From: Melanocharis versteri
Taxonomy: Eukaryota > Chordata > Aves > Passeriformes > Melanocharitidae
Direction: 5' to 3'
Assembly: GCA_013397845.1 (NCBI GenBank)
Contig: VZTG01007436.1
Location: 1,090,181-1,154,180 of the forward strand
Length of the DNA: 64,000 nucleotides
The notes under the pieces were generated by a model that was not told the DNA's origin, did no database searches, and saw only the letters and a list, made by a program, of their open reading frames with translations. The translations under genes were made by a program, and so were the position numbers. Below, piece after piece: positions 9,123 through 21,395 of this stretch (positions are counted from its first letter, which is position 1; each line of letters starts with the position of its first letter).

Positions 9123-12100
9123 AAATGTCAGTTTTGTTTCCAGAATGATGCCTATAAGTAAATGGAGGGCTACCTGCCTTTGTTTGTGCTGATCTCTGGG
9201 ATTCTGGCCTTACGCTGGAAGTAGGCAGCATGGTATCTGTCATTTGATTGTTCTTGCTATATGAAACTGTGGTGGTGGTATCTATGAAAACCTTCAGTGA
9301 TTTCATATGTTTTTTTATCAAATTATTCTAGTCTTCTCATGCTGTCTTTGCTAGCCTTTAATTGGAAGGAGTAATCAATTTCAGTAAGATTTAGTAGCTC
9401 TTGTATGAATCTTTGTGTGCTACTTTTGATTTACTATTACTGCACTCTTCTTTTCTTCAGTGATGTCTAAATATGGGGTAAATATGCCATTTCTGTAACA
9501 CACCAAGAAAAGTTGTGCAAATGTGCATTTAAAAAAAAATATTCCAGTTTATCAGTCAGGAACAGGACTGCTTCTTATCAGGTTTTCTGTTATCTTGCTT
9601 AAGCCTGCTTATTATGCTACCATCCATTTAACCATATTGCTGGATTGCTTAATTGGCATTAGGCTTACTTGCTCTTGAATCAGCTTAGAGATCTGTCTTT
9701 TCCAGAGGTGTAAAATACCTTGTTGCTCTTTTAAATCATTATGCATGAGCTCCATTTTTTATTGCTGTTGCCACTTTTTCTCTGGTTTGTAAGTTGATTT
9801 GATCTTTCAGGGTGCTTGCAATTCTTTCTTTAATTTTTAAAGTGTTCATAATTTTTTTTTCTCTAATCTTTCTTTATTTTGTTAATGGGAATACTGCATC
9901 AAAACTAAATTTTACATCACCAAATGAAGAACAAGTGCAGAATTTGTATTTTTGCATGTGTATTGTCAGCCACAAATCTTTTGTTCTGCAGCTTTTAATA
10001 ATAGCAATAATTTGTTTTGTCATCGATATTTCATCACTCAAATTTTATCTAAAGGTGTGCGTAAGTGAAAGCCTCTATATTGTAAGCTGGAGACAAAAGA
10101 CAAGAATGTAATGGAGTGCGTCAAATTCAAACATCTGGGACTTCAGAAATTAGGTCTAGGTCTTGAATATTCAAAAAAGTAAATTAATCTGGTGTAATTC
10201 CCTGCCTCATGTTTCCACTGAAATAACTGGAAAGCCAGTCTCTAAAAATAAGTGATGCCCTTCTCTCAACCCAACAATACTCCCCAAGTAATCCTTATAA
10301 ATTGCTGACATAAAAGAGATGATGGGATCTCTACTGCAGCACTGAAATCCTTCAGGAGTGCATTGTGCTTTTCACTGGATGTGATGTGCTGTGCAGAATT
10401 TAATTTAATTTAAAAATTAGAAGTCTTATAAACTCAAATTCAAATCCTGTCAGACAAATTAAATTATCTCCTGGAGCAGCATACGCTCTGTGAGCATTTC
10501 TTTACTGCCAAAATGCGTTTGTGGGGTATTGCATTATTGAAAGCCGTAAGCAGTCTTCCCCCAGCAGTTTCACGGGGAGCCTGCTGATAGTGTGATAGCT
10601 CTGGTGATCACCCCAAAACTGAGGAGCTTGTTTACCTTCTCACACACCTGGTTTGATATCCCTCTCCCTCTATGTCAGTGTATGCAGAGAAGTGCATTTA
10701 ACAAACCAACAAGAGTGTTTCTACTCTATGTCCAACTACCTTTTGTGACACTTCCTGAAATGGGAATCAGATCCCACGCTTCCTCGGCTTCTGAAGGGAG
10801 ATAAAATAGAAAATGTAGCTGTCGAACAACTGCTGGAGTAAAGTTATCTATTCAAATGATGCAGGGAGGTGCAAGAACATAGACATTTTGGGACTGCGAA
10901 GCAAAGCATTTGAAAGAGAAATCATTGATTGTTGTAGTCTCTCTTTTTTCTTGTCAAGTAAGATGTGCACCCATCTCTAGCAATGTAGTGTCAGCTGTTG
11001 GTAGCTTGGCAACCTGGAGTTTGTTTCTCACCTCTTCTACTGGATGGGAATGTTTAATGGGGCCATCAGGCCAGCAGGGCTCTGACTTGAGAAAGTAGCT
11101 TAGGAAAATAAGAAAAGAGTTTAGGTAAACACCAGTAAGAATTTAATACATTTAACTTTTACAGTGTTTCTGTTAGTTTATCCTCTCATACAGTCAGTTT
11201 TAAGAATAAATGCCTTTGTTCAGAATAAAGGGCTTGATGTTGCAAATTTAATCAATATATATTGTCAATGAAATGAGAGTATTAAAATGAGTCCTGTAAA
11301 CAGCTTATTTTTGTAACTTCTGTTAAGAAGGTGCAAATTGAAACAGTATAAGGAAGTATAGGAGGTGGTCTTTTAAACAATGTTTAATTGGCCTACAATC
11401 CATGTTATAAATAAACCTGAAAATAAATATATAATGCAGTCCTACCCCTGGCAGATTCTAAACAGCCTGCTGCCATGTAATACTCGTTTGAGGAAATGAG
11501 CGGTGTTGGAGGGCTGGCTGGGTATTTTTGGCTTGGGTTGTTAGCACAACCCTGTCACTTTGTTTTCAAAGTGGATTTTGGTTTAATCTGATCTCCAAAG
11601 TCTTTTGCTCTCTTGATGAGTTTTGGAGGGCTTTAAGCCCTTCCTAGACTTTAAACCTTTCCTAGGAGAGGCAGTTTTAATTTATATCACAACAGAACTT
11701 CACCATGCCCATGTGAAGACCATATCAGCAGTCTGGCATTACCTGGGTCAGAGAAGCTTTAGCCTCTGTTAAGTTGTGATTTCTGGGTCCCATTTCTTCC
11801 CTTTCTTCAGGGAGACAATCTGGAAAAGTGTTAGCAATGTTGGTGGCACTGTTGAAAACTGGTGATACCACAAACCACTTCAGTTTCTGTTTACAGAGCT
11901 GGAAAGAAGTCTTGAAATAAATATAGTCCCTCATATGTCCTTGGGGTTTTTTTAGTATCTGCATGAAGGAAATATCAGAAATATGTTTTTGTTTTGCTTT
12001 TTTGATCTCCTTTTAGTTTGCATCCACTCCATTACCTCCGAGTATTTTTGTTTAATTTATCAAGATATGGATACTTGCTCAAAGAGCAGCTTCTAAGGGG

Positions 12101-14253
12101 TGAGAGGGGAAAGAATAGAAGAAGAATGAATGCACTGTGGGTGAATTGCTAACTATAGCTATGATAATCTGTGAAAATAACTTTGTTAACAGGTATTCAT
12201 TAAAGCTTTTGGTGCGCTCACTTCTACCCATGACATTTAACAAGAATGATTCTTTTCCCTTCTAACTGCATCAAGCATTTAAGAATAACTTAATCTACAC
12301 TACGTATATTAAACTCTGCTAAAATGGGCAAAGAAATTATGGTTAATATGCCAATGACATTTTAAGACACTGCTGACTCCTGTAACTACTCCAGTGTGTC
12401 CTGCTGTTAAAAGTTAGGAGATGGCATGTGTTTCATTGCTCTCCCTAGAGCACTCTGTTTTGCAAATACTAAGTTTTTGACACTGAATTTAGCTTACCTA
12501 ATTATAGTTAATTTTTAGGCTGTAGAGATCTGGTTGTTACTTGTCACCTCAGGTGCACTTCCAGTGGTTGAGAAGTGTGTGTCCACGGTGTGGATAAATC
12601 TTCTCTTGCTGGGTCTATGACTGCATGAGTTGAGGAGAAGAGAATCAATGTTGACAAATCGACATTGACAGAACTATGGTGCCAGTCTTGAAACTTCGGA
12701 ATATGTGAAACCTTGTGTCTTCCCTAACTGCTCAGTGGGAAGGCGAGGAAAATACCTGTAATTGCCAGCACCTGTATAAGCATCTAAATATCTTTCAGCC
12801 CATGCTTTTAAAAAGGAGTGGAGATATAGGGGAAAATTATGATATATGTTCTATTTATCACATCAAGTTTAAAAAAATCATATTGCTTTATTTCACTCTA
12901 ATTTCTGGGCTCTTTACCAGAGCCATGATCTCATAAGTTGAGGTATGTTTTCTACTTGGGTTGCCAAATTCCATTATAGTTATAACCTGCAGACTGACTT
13001 TTTTATCACCATCATGGTCCAGGATTACAAGTTTCTGTGTCATTACTTGTTGGTTGTCCAAGCAGACAAGTATTTTTCTCTTTAAGTCTTTTTTTTTTTC
13101 CCCTTAAAATTAGGGTCTCTGGCAATCTTTGCACGAGTTTATTGAGGATGCTTAGTAAAGATTGGAATTTTTATCGCTTTCATGCCCTCTACCATCTGCT
13201 CCTTTGCCCTCTTCCCTACCTTTTCTGTGACACTGGTGTAAATACAAACTATCTTTAAATCAAGAAATGGGCTTATATTCTTTTTACTCTTCACTGGAAA
13301 AAACAGGTTTGAAGAAACAGGAAAGGAAGAATTAATGGGATCTTTGGAGTAGTGGTAATAATTGCTGTATGAAAAAAGAGTATCTCAGTGAAGGAAGAAG
13401 TGCTGTCATTGTGATCCATAGTTTCACAAGTATGGATATGGATGTCCTGCAGTGTGCTACAGGCTTGACTGTAGCACTGAAAGTGATTGGGTCATTCCTG
13501 GGGATCCCAAGATGCCTGGGCATCCTTTACTGGTGGTGGATTAGTTATGCACAAACTTTTGTAATAGAGCAGTGTTGACATCTGGTAAATAAAACATTCT
13601 TACGTGAGGCTATATTAGTGTTTGCCACGATGAAAGTGAAGAAGATGTACATATTTGATATATTTTCCACTCTTGTGGCAATTTGGATTATAAATTAAGA
13701 AAAAGTTTGTGAAGCAGCTTCTGTTGACAATAATGAAAATCTTCTGCTTACTTGTGTTAAATTTACGTTGGTCTGTGTAAACTGTGGCTTGTGTTATTCT
13801 TAACATTTTCAGTTTGTTACCTTTGCTCCTGTCTAACAGAAGCCTTTGTAACTTTCCGTAGCAAAAAAAAAATCAATAGACCATTCATGCAGTTAACTCT
13901 CATGAAGTGGCTAAGGGTCTAAATAGCTTTTAGACAAACAGAGGTGATTCTTTGTTCACCAAACTCAGCTTCAATGTAAAACAAGCCCTTCCCCAAAAAC
14001 ACATGCTGGAGTGAGCTTGAAAAATGAGAAGGACAAATGGTGGTTCTTTACTAGGAGGCTGCATTATCAAAGAATGCACAGGCTGCAAACATGGGCTTTG
14101 CTGGCAGATTTAAGTGAGGACCCCCTACCCCCTTCAGACTTGCAGCTTTTTCAGTTTCATTAATGTGTTAACTTAGATTCTGTGCTTCGTCAGCCCTCTG
14201 GGAGAAGTTAATGGGTTTTTGTATTGCTTTGAGCTGGGAATTGTATTACCTGT

Positions 14254-14332
14254 TGGCCTGGTTTTGGCTGAGACAGGGTTAATTCTCTTTCTAGTAGGTG
14301 TAACAGTGTTGTGTGTTTTGGATTTAATGTGT
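14254..14332. mobile_element. LTR-like fragment (endogenous retroelement)
   Basis: 'TTGGCCTGGTTTTGGCTGAG ACAGGGTTAATTCTC...GTGTTTTGGATTTAAT' resembles the start of an abundant bird LTR family that I remember as GGCCTGGTTTTGGCTGGGAT followed by an AGAGTTAATTTTC stretch. Only about 80 bases are recognisable and no coding part is present. Family and orientation are uncertain. Confidence 0.45.
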
Positions 14333-16128
14333 ACTGTCCATACAGTGATGAAGGTATGGAAAGCACAGTAAAAACTTTAAAGCTTGTCCCTGAAAATTTG
14401 CCTCTGTATTTTTCCTCCCCCTGCAGAAAATAGCTTGGTGTATGATGTTCCATTGTTTCAGTAATTCTTGTGAAAGATTACTCCTGAAAGTATCTGTTGC
14501 ATTGGGTCATTTGGCATGGAAGCTGAATAGCTGCGTGTTATATTATTGCCTTGTGTAAGGTAGAAGTCAATTTAATTAGTATCAAGATCTGAACATAGAA
14601 CATTGTTGAAAGTGTTGAGCCCAATTGCATCATCTGACTACTGGTAAATTATAAAAACTCCCGTGTTTGCTTGCAAAACTTAGGGTGATGATAGCTGTCT
14701 TAAAAAGGTCCTCTTTGTACTAATGTCTATAAATTTGGTAGTATTCCTGACAACAGAATTAAAGCTTTCTACAGCCCTAATGCTTTCTCCTAGTGCATTT
14801 AGTTAAATGCATAGTTTAAAAAAGTGAAAGATTTTAGTTAAGCTGCATTTAGAAAAGGCTGTTTGACAAATCTACTTACGGAGTGACAATATTGCATGGA
14901 GAGCTGTGATGTTTTCAGGGTATATCAGGCTTGAGCAATGTTTATAGAAGAGCTTGTAACTACTTATTTACCTGTAAAATAGAATGTAAGACGTTCATGA
15001 ATGGGAAATATTCCACTCTTCTCTTTATTGTGTGTTTTCACTTTCTTAAATACTTGTTTAGTAATAAACTGTAAATCATGAATTGTTCTTTTATTTTTCC
15101 CATTCTTCAGAAGACTTGCAGATTTAATGCATGTCAGTAGAATGTGTCTAGTTAATGGACTAATTGTATTGTTTACAATAACCTTTAGCACATGACAGAC
15201 TCAAGAACACACAGAGCTTATCTGTATTTTCCTCTCGCTTACAAGTGAAAATTTGTTTAACAAAACTTTGCGACTTGCATTACAAGGTAAATTATGAAAT
15301 ACTGGGTTCCATTTGCCTCTTCAATGCAAACAAGGAGCTTTAAGTGAAAGAGATCTATGAATTAAGTGTCTCTGGTTTTAAGTAGGCAATAATATTAAAT
15401 GAAAAGACCTGCACTGAAGATGTCTTTGATGGAAAAAGCTGGGTCTTGTCAGTAGAGAACTGGAATGCATCCTAAACTCAATGGTAAAACTTTCTCTTTG
15501 AAAGTATTACTTGCTGTTTGTACTGAGAAACTTTGCATAGTAGAGTTTCCAGATTGCACAATTACAAGATTGATTATTATTTAGGATACAGTAGACAAAA
15601 ATTGTGATTCATGTTCTGAATATGGTTTCAGGCATTCTTTTTAATTACAGATTACTAAGATGTGATTTTAATATTGTTTTCCATTCCCATCCTGCTTGTC
15701 CAACCCAAAATTTCCAATAGTGTAGTACAGATTAGAGGGGTTTTTCCTACTACGGTGATAAAGTGAAACTGGTTGATCACTTGTGACTTGAAGACTAGAA
15801 AAGCCCGGTAAAAAATTAGCAATTATTTTGTATAGTCTCAGGTATTTTACTCTCGATGAAATTGATCTGTCTTCTCTTAGAAAAGATGGCTTTTTATTGA
15901 TAACATTTTTGAGGTGGTTGGAATACCTTCATCTTTCTAAAAACTTCAGTTTCTAAAAATTTAGATACTTAAGTAAATTATAATGCTTGTTACTACTTGA
16001 TTAGTTTTGCTTCATTCAGGTCAGGCAGTATGCAATCTCAATAGCTTTTCTTCCCAAGTTACATTAATCGAGACATATTCTGTCCTTCCTTTTGAAATTA
16101 AATACTAATTGTTAACATTTCTTTTTAG

Positions 16129-16189
16129 TAACTTGCTATTACATCAGGCAATTCCTGAACAAAGTGCAGATACCACATCAGTTTTACAG
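16129..16189 (+). other. Exon-like segment in intron 2 (candidate cassette or poison exon)
   Basis: It is preceded by a branch-point-like TACTAAT (16103-16109), a pyrimidine run and TTTTTAG, and followed by CAG|GTAACT. The 61-nt segment is open in the ADK phase (about 20 codons, no stop). Because 61 is not a multiple of three, exon 3 would then be read out of frame and hit TGA within seven codons. It could be a rarely used poison exon or simply a pseudoexon, which are common in long introns. No homology is recognised. Confidence 0.25.
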
Positions 16190-16299
16190 GTAACTGTAAC
16201 CTAAGGGGTGAAGTGCTTATGCCACTGATGATCCCTGATCCTGTGCTTCTGTTCTTCGGCACAGAACCATGCCCAAGCCTGCTCTGTTTTGCTACCCAG

Positions 16300-16326
16300 G
16301 CAGCAAAGCTCAAGAAGCTTTGCTGC
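16300..16326. repeat. 11-bp perfect inverted repeat with 5-base loop
   Basis: The arms GCAGCAAAGCT and AGCTTTGCTGC flank CAAGA. The stem can be extended by a G-U and an A-U pair in RNA. At about 31 bases the hairpin is too short for a typical miRNA precursor. Confidence 0.85.
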
Positions 16327-19113
16327 TTCTTGTCCTGTTCCTTTTTGGAGTGTTGGCCTTGTGGTCTCTGCTGTAGCCACAGGGAAAGGGTGGAGGCAGC
16401 CTGTCTTCCTCTTAATTACTGGTGTTCTTGTTTTCCCTTAGCCAAGAGCTGGAGTAGGGTAAACTAGCTGTTTGAGTGTTGTTTTATGTTATTTTTGTCA
16501 GGGCAGAATCATCAGTATTCCAAGTTACTGGAGATCTGGTTGTGTTGGAGACTTCAGGATGTTATGAAGCCTGCAGTTCCCTTATAAGTTCAGATTAAAT
16601 GCAGAGCTGGGGACAGATATTTTTCATTTTACAAACGCTTGATTCCTCTCTTCAATGTGTTAGGATACAAATTATTTTCATCTTTTAGTTCTACTTGAAA
16701 CTTGTGGTTTTATGGCACATGAATACTAGGGAGCAATGGCTAAACAATTTTTGGTGATTATTTTGCCAGATTATCCCAGTAATTTTTTTTTCCTTGTATT
16801 TCTTCCCTTGTTTTGTGACAGCAAAAGTGATTAAGTTTCAATGCAAGAATGTGAGGTGCACGGGACAAAGTGTAAAGGGGAGCATATGACTGTCTAACAT
16901 AACAAGCTGTAACAAGTGAACAGTAGCGTGAAGTCACAGAAATACAAATGTTACCATGAACATTTTTTCAGTTCTTGTATTAATGAAACTATTTATTTCT
17001 TCAGTGTTGAGGCTGGGTTTTATTCTTTTTAAACAACACAAACTTTCCACTGGTTGGAAGGTAGGCAATAAAGATTACTTTAACAGTAGGCTGTCACTGT
17101 GGTCTGGAAGTGTACAGTCAACTTCCTCCATTAGAAATGAAACAACACCCAAATTCACTTCCACACCACTCCAAGGAAAGGCTTCGTGCAGTCTCAACTG
17201 TGAATATTAAGTTAAGCCCAGTGTCCTACATGGCTTCAGGCTAGCATGCCTTATCTGTTCTGTTTCCAGACAAGTAGTGCAGTTACAAATGTAAATCTTC
17301 TGATTTCTGCTATTAATATTTCCCTGGTTTCCCAGCAAAAGAGACAGAGTGTTCCAGAATCTCACATGTCTCCTGACAATTTATTTTGTATAGTTACTGT
17401 GTAGAAAAGAGATCAAAAACCTTTCCCCAAATCTGATTGCAATAACTCCCATTTTTGCCAGTGTCTTCCAGTGTATTTCATTGAAGCTGTTTTGAAATGT
17501 GCTTGTGATGTTATATGTGGCAGTGTTAAACAACAGCCGAAGTTCTAAACAGAATCATCAGGACACGTCAAGTTCTGTATGTAATTCTGCACCCAGTCCT
17601 GAGAAAAAACACCCATCTGGGCCAAAAATGGCAGGAACTGTCCAAATACCTCAGTCAGTGTCTTTTTCCCCTGCCAGACCCTTGGATGTCTGGACATGAT
17701 GTTGCAGGTACCGCTGTGGGTGAAGAATTAATATACTAAACAGTGGCGATGTCTTGAGGCAAAAGGGAGGAACAGTTCTCCCAGAAGCAGTAATTGCAGT
17801 TCTCGGTATGTTTGATCCCTCAGTGGCAGCAGAGCAAGGACTTAATCTCTCAAGAATACTTCCCCAAATCTCCATCTTGGTATTGCTCATTCATTTTTCA
17901 GGATAAAATGAAAATTTTCAGTGCAGTAGAGAAGCTTTCTCTGCCATTTTCCATAGGCTACTTTTTCTAATAAAGCTGATGATTTTAATGGCTTGGATCT
18001 GTTCTTTCAGCATGGCTGAAATTTCACAGTAGCTGTAACATTTGTCTGTAGCTTTCTGTTTGCTCTAATCAGTGTTAAAAATGATTTGTAGAGAAGGCAA
18101 ATGAAGGTACATGCATTCCCTGACAATTATCTATTTAAGTTTCTGTAAACTGGACTGTCCTGTAATAAGCCCTTGGGTGCAGAGAGATGATGGCAGGGAT
18201 GCAGCTTTTAGACAGCACTGAGACTCATTTAGGTTGTAATAATATGAAGTAGGTACTTCAGCCTAGCCCATCACAAACAGAAACACATCGATAAAGTTGT
18301 CTAACAGGAAAATGGAATACATTTTAAACAATATTTTTTTAAGAAATAAGAGAGGTTTTAGCTGATATGTAAGACTTGCTGTTAGTTTCCTTATAATTTC
18401 TAAATAGAACAATGTGGCTTTTATTAAATATGATACACCAGTCTTTTTCTGTGTCTCCCTATAAATGATGACAAGGTCAATTCTTAACATTTTGAAGACA
18501 GATAAATATTTAATATCGATCAAGATTCAATACAGCCGCAGAACTCTCAGTTTCTTCCTTTTGGAGGATTTTGTTCCTTGAAGGTAATATTCTGGGCTGA
18601 CTTTGTGGCTTGTGAGGTCTTCACTGCCAAATAAATATCTTTTGCTCTGTCTTAATTGATTTTTATTGATGTGACATTTATTTCTTTGTTGTAGAGATGC
18701 TAAAATAATTGTATTTTAGAGATTCTGTTTCCATTTATTCTTTTGGAGATGGAACAGATCTAGTATGGAGACAGATTTGTAATTCAGTTACGAAATGTAC
18801 TTTGTGTTAATGGAGCCCAACATGGTCTTATGTTTGCAGCAGTGTAATGTTCCTGCCTTTGTTAGTGTGTCCAGAGTATTAACCTGTATTTTATTGTAGA
18901 TGTAGAGCCTACTGAAGTTCATCCTGATGGCTTTATAAGTCTGCCTTCTCCTGAGAAGGCGATGAAGGGTTTGTTTTCAAGAGTGAATTGAGTAGCTGGC
19001 AGTGCTATTCATATATGGCAAACAGGGAGTCTTTATTTAGAAGAAACTAGTAAAATAAAATATCAATCTGAAGGTTGCATGCACTGCCACACTACTGTGC
19101 CTTCTCTGAATTA

Positions 19114-19137
19114 GATATATATGTGTATATATATATA
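19114..19137. repeat. TA/TG-rich simple repeat
   Basis: An impure (AT)n run with one internal GTG, a typical intronic microsatellite. Confidence 0.8.
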
Positions 19138-20741
19138 AAATTCTCGAAGCAGAGCTCCTCATGGGGCAGGGGAAGTATTTGGGGATTTTCAGTACTAGTG
19201 GTGATAGGATCTGTTATAGAACTGGTACAAGTTGGTCTGAACAATAAATATGAAAGTGATAATACTAAGTAATTGTGGGTAACTAGGAAAAGAACAGGAG
19301 CCCTTCAGTTTGGGTTATGTACATGTTACTTTAGTTGGTGTTTTTCAGTAAGTTTTATGCAAATAAAGCTTTACTACATGCTTGTGGAGTGTTTATAATC
19401 AAAATGAATTAAGCTGCAAATGAGTGTTTATTTTTGGTTGAAGCAAATAGGTATGTAAATGTTAGATGATCGTTTCAGAACAGAAACAGTGCAAAAAACT
19501 GGGAAAACTAAAGAAGTGGCTTAAATATTGAAGGCTCAAATGAGTAATATTAGTGGAGTATGTTAGAGTTCAGTCTATGAGGAGAATACCTACACTTTCT
19601 ACACAAATATTTTATCCCTTGATAAAGTTACTAAAGGCCAACAAAGTGTATTTCTACTGGAGTCTAGAATTTAGAGTACCAATTACAAAAAAAATGTACA
19701 GAGTGTGTACAGCTTTTAAAAAGGTGCTTGTAGTCAGAAATTAAAAAAATATGGCCGAAAAAACCATTTTTCTTTATCTGTATACAGCAAGTGTTTAGCT
19801 GTCTTAAATTTTTAGCTCCCTAGTTTGTAGTTAAGGAAACTGTTTTGACAAGGCCACTTCTATATGCTTAAGTCCAGAGTGATAGGGCTGACCCTATTAA
19901 ATGATCATAGTTTTTCGCAGTCTGGTGATTAACAGGCTTTGAACTTTCCTGGCTTTCTTAATCCCTTTTAATCATTTAAACCTATTATTGTTTTGACTTC
20001 AATTTCAAAAGCCCTTTAAATCTGTCTTACAATATTAATAGCTGATTAAAGTCCTAATTTCCAACCATATTATCAATGGGGCGTCTTACCTTATTATACT
20101 GAATAATTCAGAAACAACTAGGAAAATATTGATCAAGGATGAAAGAAAAAAACATCAGAAAACTGTACCTAGTAATTTTTATATTCATATTTGTGATCAT
20201 ATCTATGCATTAAATGGGGGAAACAAAGTGCTTTAATTTATGACATGAATAACTGCATTTCTTTTATCTTTTTGGTTTCAGTAGTGTAATTTTAAGCTAA
20301 TTCTGTGCTGACATTTAAATCTATCTTTTATAATAAGTAATGTACTAAAAAAACTTTCTGCTAATATTTTTTGAATCCCTTTCACTCAGAAATTCCAACT
20401 TTTTTTCTGAAAAAGAGAGGTTAGTATAGGAAGTGATGCAGCCAAATAAGGCTCCAGTCATAATAGTAGACAGGAACTGAATAAAAAGGAAAACACTAGA
20501 AATTTGCTCCATGTGTTCTCCAAGATGGTCCTTTATTCTCTCAGCCCTGACATATGTATTTCCATAGCAAGGTTTAAAGTCTGGAATTTTTTTTTTAAAT
20601 GAAATGCCCAGTATCTGTGGTTTGAGTTGCAGTTAATTTTTTCCTTAAGCAGATGCTTTTGTTTAGTTAAGCAGTGTAATTATCTGCCAGTCAATGTACA
20701 TGCCTTTTCCCGAACCGAACTTGATTCTTTGTCATTGATAG

Positions 20742-20810
20742 CTATGAAGTAATTTATTTCCTATTAACTATGAAGTAATTTATTTTCTCTGGAGTAATTT
20801 ATTATCTGCA
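20742..20810 (+). repeat. Short tandem repeat, about 26-bp unit, 2.5 copies
   Basis: CTATGAAGTAATTTATTT occurs at 20742 and again at 20768, followed by a third partial copy (AGTAATTTATTA). It is a small local duplication with no recognisable function. Confidence 0.8.
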
Positions 20811-21287
20811 TTTTATAGAAGGTTAACATAGAAGTATCTTAACCTTCTGTTGCTATTTTTTCGTGTCTCCTTCCCACTACCACGAATGTGTGCTTTACTC
20901 CTACCCACATTTCTTCTTCTGAAGCAGATCACTTTAGCTACAAGCTTTTCTGTTTGAAAATGAAAGAAAATGAAATAATTAGTGAGGCTGATAGCTCACT
21001 GTGGGGTCTTTTTGCTAATTTTTGTTTTGTTTGCTCGTTCCTATTCCTGTATTTTAGTAGCTCATTGCTATCTTAAATGCTTGATGTGAGTTGGAGGATC
21101 AGGTTGAATTAGTTGCAGTTTGTAACACCTCGTTTCTCCTCTCTCCAAGTTACTACTCTGTGGGATGCCTTTACCCCTGCCCATATTTTTATGCTTTTAA
21201 TTTACCTATTTGGCTTTGCATGTGTTAGTATTTTGAAGTCTTACTGTCTGTTAGAATGTTCTGTTGTCACGAGATACTTGTGCTGGT

Positions 21288-21395
21288 CTGCTGCCATCTG
21301 TGGATTTCATCAGTAGCTTCTGTACTTAAGGCCAGATCACTCATGGATATGTGGCATAGTGTTGGGTCTAGCACTGATCCATGTTGAAGTCGATC
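21288..21395 (-). mobile_element. Ancient CR1-type LINE fragment
   Basis: The wording '...GCCATCTGTGGATTTCATC AG...CAGATCACTCATGGATAT G...ATAGTGTTGGGTCTAGCACT GATCC' follows the old CR1 pattern 'TCATCTGCAAATTTCATCAG ...AGATCATTGATAAA...TTAAATAGC... GGACC...AACACTGATCC', read antisense to the element. It is heavily diverged, so it is an old insertion. Recognition is from memory of the family and boundaries are approximate. Confidence 0.55.

Noticed and set aside
16213..16467. 84-codon cysteine-rich open frame downstream of the exon-like segment
   Set aside because: No homology recognised, no second exon or splice support, and cysteine richness follows from TGC/TGT-rich local sequence.
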